64,000 bases of DNA, taken from assembly GCA_905221605.1 (NCBI GenBank), contig CAJNDS010002436.1:12501-76500 (forward strand), read 5' to 3'. This stretch comes from Symbiodinium natans. Lineage: Eukaryota > Sar > Dinophyceae > Suessiales > Symbiodiniaceae. Positions 41,001-51,900 of this stretch are shown here, one piece after another. Positions within the stretch are counted from its first letter, which is position 1. Every line of letters starts with the position of its first letter. Made by a program: the position numbers and the translations under genes. Under the pieces are notes generated by a model, which had not been told where the DNA came from, ran no database searches, and saw nothing but the letters and a program-made list of their open reading frames with translations.

Positions 41001-42435
41001 TGGTGCTTTGGCATTCGTAGGCGCACTGCTTGCCTGCGGGAGCAGGCATCGCGGGTACGGGCCAAGGACATCTTCGCGATGTCAGTCCGAAATGGTACAG
41101 CTTGACTCTGATCCAGGAAGCATGCGAGATTAAGCTCAGCACAGGCCCTGCATGGAGCATGTCTTGACAAGTCATGGTATACCCCTGCCTTGACAAGTGG
41201 AGGCGCAGTTTCCACCTGTCGAGATGTTCTGAAGGCTTTTTATGCGTTTCTGTTGTTGCGAGGTATATGCAAGCTAGGCACAAGAGGGACGGATAACAAA
41301 GTACGATGCGCTTGCTTGTGTATGGAGGTTGTTACACAGTGTTGTGTGGGGGCGCGCCGCTGCACTGGAAGCCGCACTGCTCGCCCTGGCACTGCGCAGC
41401 ACACTCCTCCTGGACACCCAGAGGAGATTCAAAGGACTGTGGGTCGCAATTGCCCTGGATCGTGCGGCTTGTGGTAATCGTGAAACGTTCACTCCGCGCA
41501 GCCCATCACAAACCCAACCAGCTCTCCTTGCCGAAAAGGAGTCCAGCACCTTGGAGAATCGGGTTGAGGCCAATGGCCCACTGACGACTGAGAGGGGCTG
41601 CAACGGGTTGCATTCTGGCAAGGCCGGCGCATTTGAAGCCGCACTTGTCGCCCTTGCAGGCCTTCGCGCAGTCTGGTCCTGCAACAAAGTCTTGCAGAGC
41701 TTCCCCAAACCCTAAACTCTAAACACCTAAAACCCTGAATTTTAAGAGGCTTTGAGCTGGTGGCTCAGAGGTTTGTGCGACATGGCTCCTCCACACTTCT
41801 GATCGCTGGCCATAACCTCCACAAAGGACATCCATAGGGAGTACTTCTAATTCTCAGCACTGTCATTGTTCTCGATCATGTAATTCTGAATTTTAATTCT
41901 GGTAATAAGTACCGCGAACTTGAGCATGATTCTGGTTCTGATTCGCCTGGCTACGATTCAAAAGGGGGGGGCGGCTGCATGGCTGAGGATCTGCCTTGCA
42001 CTGAGGCTCGAGGATGGTGTAGCCATCCTGGGCTCAAGTCTCTGCGGCTGCTTTGAGGAGGTGCAGGGTTAAGAAAGGCTGAGGAACATGTGGGAAAGTT
42101 GGGGGGAGCAGGGCTGCATGGTGCGGGGCTCTCTGGGAGGATCTCAGCCTGCTTGGACTGCCGTGCTCTTATCGACAACACAGAAGACACACCTCTTGCA
42201 GCCAAAAGGGCGTTGCAGCTGGAGCAATGGTTATCCTGCAGCATTCAAATATCGACGGCTAAGCAAAGGCCCAACTTGGGAGATGCGTCTACGGATTCTA
42301 CAAGTAAGTAGCCTTTCTGGCATCCCCAGCCCTCCCCGTCACTTCCTGCGTGCGCTTGGGCTGGTCCACACAGGTCTTGCACGAGGAGCCGGCGCCCGTG
42401 CTGCAGCCAAAAGCCTCGCCGAGCCAGGGCGCAAG
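35038..42435 (-). CDS. Multi-exon gene with repeating C-x3-C-x-G-x2 cysteine array
   Basis: Gene-level entry. About 15 minus-strand exons encode the same pattern: Cys residues spaced 4 and 5 apart with Gly after every second Cys (CA--C-G--CG--C-G). Clear cores: 36,776-36,712 SECAKGCQGDRCGAGCSGTS; 39,042-38,976 TECAFSCQGATCAQQCSGPT; 41,409-41,352 EECAAQCQGEQCGFQCSGAP; 41,678-41,620 PDCAKACKGDKCGFKCAGLA. Others at 35,078-35,038, 36,474-36,424, 38,058-37,977, 38,565-38,485, 39,345-39,305, 39,680-39,600, 39,765-39,690, 40,225-40,180, 40,790-40,715, 41,033-40,960, 41,212-41,178. Dense cysteines suggest a secreted or surface disulfide-rich protein, or a metal binder. It could be the C-terminal part of the EGF-like gene to its right. 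I know no named domain with this spacing. Confidence 0.65.
36299..36391. mobile_element. MITE-like element, family 2
   Basis: Left end gttgggatatgccccttgta; the right end read from the other strand is ggttgggatgttcccgctta. About 93 bp. A closely related copy is at 38,771-38,884. Confidence 0.75.
36538..36645. mobile_element. MITE-like element, family 1
   Basis: The left arm cccaaattaggggtacccca pairs with the right arm (ggtacccctattttcggaaa then ccccc). About 108 bp, palindromic overall. Confidence 0.75.
36712..36776 (-). CDS. Cys-array gene, exon
   Basis: Reads SECAKGCQGDRCGAGCSGTS after acceptor ccttggcag/GC. Two full C-x3-C-x-G units. Confidence 0.7.
37977..38058 (-). CDS. Cys-array gene, exon
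   Basis: Reads CIGEECGATCSGAMCAKNCE then GDRCAFQ after acceptor ttccatccag/G. Seven cysteines, the longest run of units in one exon. Confidence 0.7.
38409..38463 (+). repeat. CCCTAAA/CCCGAAA tract
   Basis: Alternating CCCTAAA and CCCGAAA units, a regular variant pattern. Confidence 0.9.
38771..38884. mobile_element. MITE-like element, family 2
   Basis: Left arm gatgttcccccttatactaa; right arm read from the other strand gatgttccccttataccaaa. The inner ggattata also pairs. The centre is a run of Cs. Confidence 0.8.
38887..39299 (+). repeat. Three telomere-like tracts, mixed orientation
   Basis: CCCTAAA at 38,887-38,952, TTTAGGG at 39,078-39,192, and CCCTAAA/CCCTGAA at 39,226-39,299, flanking the exon at 38,976-39,042. 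Confidence 0.9.
38976..39042 (-). CDS. Cys-array gene, exon
   Basis: Reads TECAFSCQGATCAQQCSGPT after acceptor ctgggacag/GA. Adjacent introns contain telomere-like tracts on both sides. Confidence 0.7.
39600..39765 (-). CDS. Cys-array gene, two exon cores
   Basis: Cores read CHACMGHSTPRCHGKRC (39,765-39,690) and QCGFECIGHQCATECQGSRC (39,680-39,600). They are close together in one frame and may be a single exon. Confidence 0.6.
39951..40030. mobile_element. MITE-like element, family 1 (divergent)
   Basis: Left end atttcccaacaaaagaggaa; the right end read from the other strand is atttcccgacatgggggtac. Confidence 0.5.
40715..40790 (-). CDS. Cys-array gene, exon
   Basis: Reads GFECGYYCQGAECARSCNGT. 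Exact boundaries not fixed. Confidence 0.65.
40960..41033 (-). CDS. Cys-array gene, exon
   Basis: Reads KQCAYECQSTKSAVQQCGKD then CKGL between acceptor gctcccgcag/GC and donor CTT/GTTCTC. Confidence 0.65.
41352..41409 (-). CDS. Cys-array gene, exon
   Basis: Reads EECAAQCQGEQCGFQCSGAP after acceptor gggtgtccag/GAG. Confidence 0.7.
41620..41678 (-). CDS. Cys-array gene, exon
   Basis: Reads PDCAKACKGDKCGFKCAGLA after acceptor ctttgttgcag/GAC. Confidence 0.7.
42355..42435 (-). CDS. Candidate Cys-rich exon
   Basis: Reads LGEAFGCSTGAGSSCKTCVD then QP. Spacing differs from the C-x3-C array; it may be the transition between the EGF-like and Cys-array parts if these are one gene. Confidence 0.45.
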
Positions 42436-42782
42436 GACTCCGTGGTCCCCTTTGGTCACTGCTGGGGTCCCTTTTTGACTACGTTTGGGGTCGAGGGGCC
42501 CGAGCTTTTCGAAAACAAGAGCCTATCATCAACCAGAATTTTGATTCTGCATGATTCTGCTAACCGCCATTACCGGTCAATACGAATTACTACGATGATC
42601 TAATGTATTGTTACTTTACATTGCTAGTACGTTTACCATAATTTTCACCCTAACTTAAAACACCAACGCGACCCGAGTGGAGACGAGGTGCCGTGCAGCT
42701 CCCCGAGAAGAAGGGCGTGCCGACCTCCACAGCTTCCAAGTCTTGTCGTAGAGCTTGCAGTTTCGGGCTTAGGGTCCAGGAT

Positions 42783-43072
42783 TAGTGTTTAGGGTTTAGG
42801 GTTTATAGGGTTTAGGGTTTAGAGTTTAGGGTTTAGGGTGTAGAGTTTAGGGTTCAGGGTACCCTAGACCCTACGGTAAACCCTAAACCCTAAACCCGAA
42901 ACCCATTGCTTCTAGCGTGGTACCCGCAAAGTCTTTCCTCTGCCCAGGCCTGCGCAAGACTGTGCTATCCCGAAGATGGATCCCTCTCAAGTGTGGTTAT
43001 AGTCTAAGGCCTGACTGAGTTGCTAGAAGGGTAGGGTTTAGGGTTTAGGGTTTATAGGCTTTAGGGTTCGTA
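42783..43072 (+). repeat. Telomere-like tracts
   Basis: TTTAGGG units at 42,783-42,860, CCCTAAA at 42,870-42,902 and TTTAGGG at 43,031-43,072. Confidence 0.9.
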
Positions 43073-43589
43073 GTTTTCTCTGGAGTTCCCATGGTGAAGG
43101 GTTCAATGATGGAATTGTGTACCAACGGTGGGGTTCCTTACAGGGAACCCCAAAAGTGGCCCACAAGGGACACTTAATTTCGAGAAGTACCCGGACACAA
43201 TCTGCAAGGACATTCTCTTCACAAGCTCAAGGTCCTGGGACCCCAAGTTTAGGGTTTAGGGCTTAGGGTTTAGGGATGGGAGTGTATGTCCCGAGCCTTT
43301 GCCGCGATGTTGCCCCAATAGCCTCAGACTTCGGCTAGGAGTGGAGGGGCCACGTCGACCCTGCATCGTGGAACCCCCGCCCTTACGCCCCCTCCCCCCC
43401 CACCCCCCCCCTGAAAGCCGGAAGGGAACCGAGCTTTCGAGCACTTCATTGGGTGTATGGGGGACCTTCGAATCAAGCGAAAAACAAACACGACGCAAAG
43501 CAAGAAGCATGGTAGAACCACGTCTTCTCAAACTCTTTTTGGTTGAAACCCGGGGAGAAGCGGACTGCTGCAAATCCACTCTTGGCTAA

Positions 43590-43660
43590 GCGGCCATCAT
43601 TGCAGGTGCAGCCCTTGACAATGTTGTCGCCCGACGAGTGGGCCCTGGGCGGCAAAGGGG
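43590..43660 (-). CDS. EGF-like gene, exon
   Basis: Reads HSSGDNIVKGCTCNDGRLA, matching S-x-G-x-N-V-P-x-G-C-x-C. Last clear EGF-like exon in the downstream direction. Confidence 0.6.
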
Positions 43661-45111
43661 TGGCAGGGGACCGGAAAGCCGGAAACTTACAGCCGTGGTG
43701 TGCAGAGTGCGTCCGACGCGTCCTGCATCTTCTAGCATCTTCCGGCGCTGTGCAATACACGTAAGCCGACAGCAGAGCCTGTCTCCTCTTGCCACTCTTG
43801 CCAAAACTGTCACAGTCGAAACCCACAGCCCATCGTAAGGAAACCACGGGCAGGCAGCAGCTGCGCAGCTGCCCTTGAAGAAAGGCGTGAGCCTAGGTGC
43901 AGCATGGTGTAGCTGCGCAAGCTTGATCAGGGCCTGGGCTGGTTTGTGGTTCGGGACTCACTGTGCTGGAGTTGAGCCTTTTTGCCGAACGCGTGCGACT
44001 GTTCTCGGGGCCACGTCTTTGGTAGCCGCTGCGCTGTGCCCAAACATGGTCCGACTGTGCGCCAGCAGGCACAAAGCCACAAAGGCCTTACGCATACTGC
44101 AAAGCACTCAGAAGACCTCCACTGCCATCTGCTGTGGACTACCGAAGCGGTAGCCCAGGCAGGTAATCCACACGGAAAGGCCTCATGATCGAAGTTGCAG
44201 AGGCTTCCAGAGGCTTGGGGGGGCTTCAGTGGCATGTGGGTGAGGCTCGGATGACCAGCCCAGGAGCCGAAACCCAAGACAAACAGCAGCCCGGCTTTGT
44301 CTCCAGCACCTTACGGACCAGGAGAGTGGTTTTGGGTTTGCTTTTGGGAAGAGGCCGTTGCGACCGAACTTGAGCATGTTAAGCCGAGACTTGCGGGAGT
44401 TCACGCCAGGTTGCCTTTGAATGCTTCCGGAAGCATTGCTGTGGAAACCATCGCCAGCATGGCCCCGCCTGGTTGGGCCGGGAGTTCAAGGTTGAGATGG
44501 GTTGAGGGTTCAGGGCTGATGAGTTTCGGCTTCATCGCGCTGATGCTTCAAGGTTGAGGGCTCAAGGCTCATAAGTTTCGGCTTCAATGTGCCGAAGGCT
44601 TCATCGGGAATCTTCGTGCCTAGTCGCGATGGCACTGTGCTGGCCCCTTCTCACTTCCCGAGCCTGTCAAGCCCTCCATGAAGGCGGTGATCTGCAGAAA
44701 TCGCGGGATCCCACATCGGATATAGGGCTTTAGGGTTATGGGGTTTAGGGTTTTGGGGCATTCTAAGGTTTGGGGCGAAACCCCCCCCCCCCCCCCCCCC
44801 CCCCNNNNNNNNNNNNNNNNNNNNNNNNNNNNNNNNNNNNNNNNNNNNNNNNNNNNNNNNNNNNNNNNNNNNNNNNNNNNNNNNNNNNNNNNNNNNNNNN
44901 NNNNCTCTCTCTCTCTCTCTCTTTCTCTCTTTCTCCCTCTCCTCGCGCTGCTCCTCGTCCTTCTTTTCCTGCACACACTGCTCCACATCTCTGTCTCTCT
45001 CTCTCTCTCTCTCTTTCTCTCTTTCTCTCTTTCTCTCTTTCTCTCCTTCTCTCTTTCTCTCTCCCCTCGTCCTGCTCGTCGTCCTTCTTTTCCTGCACAC
45101 ATTGCTCCGCA

Positions 45112-45172
<61 letters not shown>

Positions 45173-48100
45173 ATCCTTCTCTCTTTACCTTTTTAGAACC
45201 AGCAAACCACCTCGGAGTCGGAGGGGGGCTTGCGATGCGCCTTCCAGGAATAATCAATTACACTTTAATTAAATAAAAGTTCCCACCCACCCGACCTCCT
45301 GCCATGCTTTGCTCAAAAGCCTCAGTGTATCAGATATTGCTGCCCTTGTTTTTCTATTTTTTTTGAGTAATTTCGAAAAACTCGGAAGTCGACCGCTTGA
45401 AGAGGCGTTCCCCCAGGGGGCACGTGAACGACGTTGTATGACCTGCCAAAAAAAAACACGCAAAATCCAACGACGAATAGAACTTTCTAAAGCATACAAT
45501 TTCAAGGCCCCCGCCGACTTTCGCAAACGTCACGAAGTGGTTTGCCTCCCACGTGCCCACACAAGCACTACGGCACGACGAATGATTAATTTGGTGACCA
45601 TGAAGACATAAATAGAGCAAACAAAAAAAGGAAGCCTTGTAGCCTCGGAGTTCAGCGTTTGCTTTGGCCTCACACGAAAGCAAACACACCGCACGCGAAC
45701 GAAAGCCCGCCCACACCTCTCCGTCCCTCAACAACTCCCATCCAGTCCCCATCCAGGCGTTCCATCCTGGTCCACCAACTCCTTCTGACGCTGTTTTTCG
45801 GCCTTGAGTTGCTCCAGTGCCGCCTGCAACCAAGGACTGCACACACACACACACACACCCACACTCTTTATACCCTCCCACCCAAAGTTATAGATATAAT
45901 CGGACCATAATAAAGGGAAGACTAGTCGTCATTATTCCGACCCCTATAGTAGGCCCAATGCCTGGCCAACGTCGTGGCCTCCACAGTACTACTGCTGTCA
46001 TCCTTCCCATCATGCTTGATACTGTTCTTGTTCCGCCTTCTGTTCTTGCTTGCTCCCCTTACCATCATACCCTAAACCCTAAACCCTAGACCCTAGACCC
46101 TAAACCCTAAACCCTAAACCCTGCAATACTCCTCCTGTCATTCTCATGATTCTTGATATTGCTGTGTCCGGTCTCATGCCGAGCGGCCACAGCGAAGACG
46201 AGCGCTCCCGATCCGAAGGCCATCCTGGGCTCGCCAAGGTAGCAGGGCTTTTTAGGGTTTAGGGTTTAGGGTTTAGGGTTTAGGGTTTAGGGTTTAGGGT
46301 TTAGGGTTTAGGGTTTAGGGTTTAGGGTTTAGGGTTTAGGGTTTAGGGTTTAGGGTTTAGGGTTTAGCTTTTTAGGGGGTTGCAGGGGATTCTAGGGTTC
46401 AGGGCTTGAGGGATTTAAGGTTGTACGGTTCTAGGATATCGCATTTCCAGGGGATTTTAGGGTTGAGGGCTTTGGGGATTTAAGGTTTTACGGTTCTAGG
46501 ATATGGCATTGTAGAGTTTGTTTCAGGGGTCTTCGGGGTTCTTAGAGTTCAGGGCTTTAGGGATTTTAGGTTTTTAGGGTTCTATGACTTAGGCTTTTCG
46601 AGTTTGGGAAACCAGCAAGGCCACGTGGACGTGAAATCTGCACATGTGCCATGGCACTGCCAAGCAGCTTCAGCTCCCCGAAACATAAAAACCCTACCCA
46701 AACCCTAAACCCCAAACCCTAAACCCTAAACCCTAAACCCTAAACCCTAAACCCTAAGCCCTAAACCTCCAAGTACCCTTCAACCCCCCGAAGCAACTCC
46801 CCGCCTTGGGGACATGAAATGGCCCCCAAGGCAGGATTTCAAGAATTCCATACGCTAACTTCTCTGAACAGAACGGAGCCATATAAAAAAGGTGCCCTCA
46901 CAAAAGACCCTGATATTCGAGAACTACCCATCTGGCGAAATGTTGTCACATCAGCAGAGCTGCCATCTCGCGGTGACTTGGCTTGAGACCTGAAAGTCAG
47001 TGAAAACCCATGATGCTTGCATCCAAGGGGGAACATGCACTGGCATGGAGAGCAAGCAAAACCATGGCCTCAAACGACACAGGGCGTAAATATGCGTAAA
47101 AAATGACTGCGCCAATCCCAGCACACAAACTACCTGCTTGGCGTCTTGCGCCGTCGAGCTGGAACAACAAGTGCTCTCGCTACCACCGTTGGTATGATAA
47201 CGCCTGCAGATTGAGCAACATTCTCAAAAAGGAAGCCAGAGGGAAAGAGAGCCAACAAAGAAGCCAGGAGGACACGGCCACTCCCTGATGCTAGGGACCG
47301 TGCTGGTGCTAAAGCAATGCCGAGCAAAGCGCCGAGTGGAAGCGATAGCCTTAGGACCGGGAACAATGATACTTTCTCCGACTCTCTTCGCGCCTTGTCT
47401 AGAGGATCCGGGGGCATTTCCCTCAAGCTGGCAAGCAAGGCACCGGCATTCTCTGGGCCAACTCACAACTCTGCTCATCAACTCACCAACCCTCAGCTTT
47501 CATCTCCAAGCTTCGCAGAGAAAAGCCCGAAGAGCAGCGCTTGCAGCCACAGGGGCGCCATGGCCGCAAAGGCCGCAAAGGCCGCTTAAGCTTTTTTCAG
47601 TGCAACCCACCTATGTGGGCAAGATGCGCGCTTCTCCTACTGGTAACTGGTACTTTGTCCTACCCGCCGGACTCGGCAAGAAGACAGGAGCTCCCGTTTG
47701 CAAAATGCTCGTGGAGTTCGGGTGTGCTTTTGCTGTTCAGCTCGAGGGTGTCGCTAAGAGTGGGGATAACATGGCCTCGTGGAATGTGCTGTGTTCGAGC
47801 CGGGACAAGCACTGCAGGCTCCGAGCAACCTTAATTCCCATCTGGGAAGAACTTGTCGAAGTCCTGGCCGAGTATTGACACCAACCTATCTGAAACTGCA
47901 GCGTGCATCTGAACAGGACACATCTCCGAACATCTACGTGACTCTTTGGAAGATCTGAAAGGCCTTCGCTTCATCATCCTCTCGCCTGCGAATGCCTGCG
48001 AGCCTGAAGCAAACCTACAGCAAACCTAAAAATCAGCCAAGTTCATCTGATTTCTTGGCCCAGCAACGATGCTGAAGTGATGGTGCCCTCCTTGGATGGG

Positions 48101-48915
48101 CTTTGCAGACTCATGTCGCATCACGTCCCCTCTTTTGCCTAAAGACTCGCCCCGACGCCGGAAGAGGGAAAACTGTCAAGAGAGCTTAGAGTTCAGAGGT
48201 TGGGCTTCTGGCCAGCCCTGCGTCTCAAGAACCGAGTTGCGTAGCCGGCGTCGCACACACAGCCGCTCGGAACGTTTGCTCCTGGCATCGTGAAGCCAAA
48301 GCTACAGAGATGGGAGAAGCCGAGCAGCCTTAAACTCGCGGTCGCCCTGACATGCATTAGTTGGTGAATCTTGCTAACCCTGAACCCTAAACCCTAAAAA
48401 CCCACAAGGATGTGGCAAGTCTGAAGAGTCCTGTGGAGTGCGCAGGGCAGGCCACAGCATCACAGCTGCCACTGTAGAAAGGCGCACCGGAGCTGGCCGA
48501 AATTGTGCCGGAGTAGCCAGCATCACCTAGTTCTGTGGTGGGGCTTGTAACCGCCTATGGTGATGTTGTAGGGTTCATGATCTTTTTAGGGCTCTGCATG
48601 CAGTTTCAACATGTCTCGCATGATAAGACTCTCTGCCTTCAACAAAGGGGATGTGATCGGCGGCACCAAAAAAGGTACCCGAAGAGGGCACTGAATTCTG
48701 AAACCTACTATGGGCACACCGTGGGGTCGCCAGAGTCGAGGTGCACGAGCAGCCGCCAGGAACATTGGTGCCCGTGGAGTGGGCTGGGCATGCGACCTCA
48801 CTGAACAATGTTAGTGCCGTGGTAGTCAAGGACTATGTATATGTGCATGCATAGAAAGCACAGAGGCAGGAGCAAAAGTATGTATACATGTACATATATG
48901 CGGATTATATGCGTG

Positions 48916-48960
<45 letters not shown>

Positions 48961-51900
48961 CACATGTATATGCGCGTATATGCATGAGTCTGCATATGTG
49001 TATATTCAACAAATATAGATGTAGCGCTGGTATAGAAACATGTGCACACTGCATGTAAGAATGTATACTGTCCTATACTTCCCTTAGAACCTTAATCAAA
49101 ATAGCATTGTTAATATCCTCTTAGGTTTTATATAAACAAAAATAAAAAGAATAATTCCCAAGGGGGATATAGTATCAAGGTGAAACCCGTACTCCAACAG
49201 GAGTCCATGTGCAGCCGACGCACGGCCGTGCAGCTGCCTGTGTAGAAGGGTGCCGCACTGGAGGCCGTGATGGTTCCCGAGTAGCCTCAGGGTTTAGGGT
49301 TTAGGGTTTAGGGTTTAGGGTTTAGGGTTTAGGGTTTAGGGTTTAGGGTTTAGGGTTTAGGGTTTAGGGGGCTGCTCTGCCGGACTTAGTGACAATCTGC
49401 TCACGAAGCTCAAAGCACACAGATGTGCAAAGAACGTTCAAAGTTGAACTGAATCACGCCTTCCAGCTAGCAGCATGCACATGCAAAAGCCAAAAATTGC
49501 AACTATGACACGGTACGAAATTCACAACATCAGACTGCTTAAATCCGCCGACCTCGGCAGAACCACAGCCCCAAGAAATGCGCTAGAGGCCCCCCAAGTT
49601 CCTTCCCGGGAGCGCATGCTACCACCCTTGCCAAACAGGGCCCAAACGTGTCATCCCCACAAATGCGACCAGCCCTTCTTCACCCCTGCTTCATGACGCC
49701 TGCCCACTCCGCCCCACCCGCCTCCTCAAAAAACGCTCGAGTTTTTCTTTGTCCTGATTGAAGTTCCGCTTGGGCAGCATTTTTGCTCTCTGCCAACCCG
49801 ACCACCTTCTTGATCCCCCCCCCCCAGCCTGCACCCACCCTTACCCTCGGCCCCCCCGTACCCCCTCCGCCTTGCCCTGCTGCTCTGCGCCTGGAGCCTG
49901 GTGGCTGTTACGGGGTCGGCGGAAGCGGCGTTGGCCCTTACATACTCCTAAGCCTGTACTGGACAAGAGTGCCATTCACTCCCTGTGTATCGACAATTTT
50001 TCTCTGCCGCATGCGGCTAAGTTATACAAGTGAGATAGTGCCAAACTCAGCCCATCCCTTCAGATGAGGCAAACAGTATCAATCTGCCAATCACGTACGG
50101 AGGAACCAGCATCGCAGGCACAGCCGGAAACCACGTCCTGTCTTGGACGATGGTCACAGCACACCGACGGAATTATGGACAGATGTGGGCCCACAGCAAG
50201 CATTGATACAAGTAGTAGCATGGTTTTGGTGTGCAGTTATTCTTGCTACTGGACATGTCGAGCTGCCGCCAGCAGCTTTCCGCAGAAAGCCGTGTCGCGT
50301 ACGGTAGCATGGCAGTAGTAGCGATAGTCACAGCAGCACTACCTCCTTAAGCACCAATCGGCAGCTCAGCGTCCTTGCCCGTGGCGTGCGCAGGGCAGGC
50401 CACAGCTGCGCAGGTGCTCTCGTAGAACCTGCAGAAGCCCGGCGGAGCGATTTCATGTCCGACCGCGGGTTCGATATGATCCAACTCTATCTAAATCTAC
50501 CTGCCCCAGCGTATACCGGAAACTTGCCGGACCCTCGGGGGTCCAAACATCTGTGGGGCATTCGAAATGTGGCTCCTCCTCCTTCTAGGTACCTGATGGC
50601 CCTATTATTGTAAGAAGAAAGCTCCCAAAAGGGACCCTCGTTGAGGATAACCCCCATTCACAATTCGACCCAGCTGCGGAGCGGCGGTTGTGGCAGTGAC
50701 CTTGCCAGAGAAGCCAGCGTCGCAGGCGCAGCCCTTGACCACCTGGGAAACCATTGGAATCGGAGAGGCTCTTTGCAGGGCCTTTTTGGGGCAGGAGTTT
50801 CAGGGCTTCACCTAATAGAGCGGCACATTTCTGTTCAGCCCACTTCACTTGGGGGCGTCGAAGCTCTGTACCCTGACGTGTCTGATTGAAAGACCACTTC
50901 TCGTTGGGATGCAGATACAACTGCCACTAACCAACCAACGCCTGCACCTTGTGCTAGGCATGTAAGCCTCCAGGAACCAGCGGTAAAGTCGTTCAACAGG
51001 CAGAGCCAGGTCGTCTGGGTGCTATGATGCAAACTTGCCGGGCACGCGTTGCGGCCACTGGACTTCGTCGGGCAGGACACGTGCTGGGCAGGATGCTTCA
51101 ACTGCTTCGCGGCTTTGGAACTTTCGTTGTGCATTTTGGAGATGCTCTGGCAAGGCTACGTGGGACTGCGAGTTTGGGAATCCCGTTGGAGCTTCATCCG
51201 TTCACGAGCCCTTGTCACTTTGCAGTTTGTAATAGCTCATGTCTCTGCCAAGCCCTGCACTCGTCTGCATGCTCTCACTGGGAGTTGATCTCCTCATTCA
51301 AGGGGCCACTTGTTTTGAGGACTTTCATAGGCGACAGAGACCCAAAGAGCGGGTCTCTGGAAGAGAGTCACTGCCTTGCATTCTCCGGAGAAGTAGGGCG
51401 AGGTCGTCGCAGGAGAGATCGTTCCACTGTAGCCTGCACAAGAAAGAGGTGTTCGAGACGTTTAGGGTTTGTCTTGGGTTCAGACAAAGCCCCCCCCCCC
51501 CCGCCCCCCAACACTTACAAACCCCGATCATAAGCCCCCTTGTTGAACCCTGCTTGTGTTGTCTCTCTCTTTGGCTTTCTCTAAAAATACACGCACATAT
51601 TACATATGTATGTATTATGTACGTGCAGAGGCATGTGTATATATATATATATGCACTTGCAGTATATGTACCCCTTGTTGTTACCCTGTGAACCCTTTTG
51701 TGCATGTGTGGCTCCTGCTTTGCATTGGCAGCCCTCGGGGATGGAAGCCCCCGTGGAGCGCGCCGGACAGGCCACCGCTTGGCAGCTGCCGGAGAAGAAC
51801 GGAGCCTCTCCAACGCAGATATCAGGGAAACATCCATATATATATATATATATGATTATACATATATATATACATATATATACATATATATATATATATG

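Larger units (their letters stand above)
45190..47510. other. Repeat-rich stretch with little coding evidence
   Basis: Apart from the candidate exon at 45,740-45,830 and the telomere-like tracts, I see no exon. A minus-strand hydrophobic frame near 47,140-47,370 has no splice support. Confidence 0.4.

Noticed and set aside
47130-47438. Hydrophobic minus-strand frame resembling membrane helices
   Set aside because: No splice sites or neighbouring exons support it, and hydrophobic frames are common in this GC-rich sequence.
47288-47878. 196-codon plus-strand frame ending IWEELVEVLAEY
   Set aside because: Protein-like in part, but on the strand opposite to all other genes, crossing an EGF-like exon core (PCGCKRCSSGFS) on the minus strand; no motif recognised.
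50555-50655. Possible further family 1 MITE-like copy (similar at 55,005-55,110)
   Set aside because: Inverted ends pair too weakly by eye to call.
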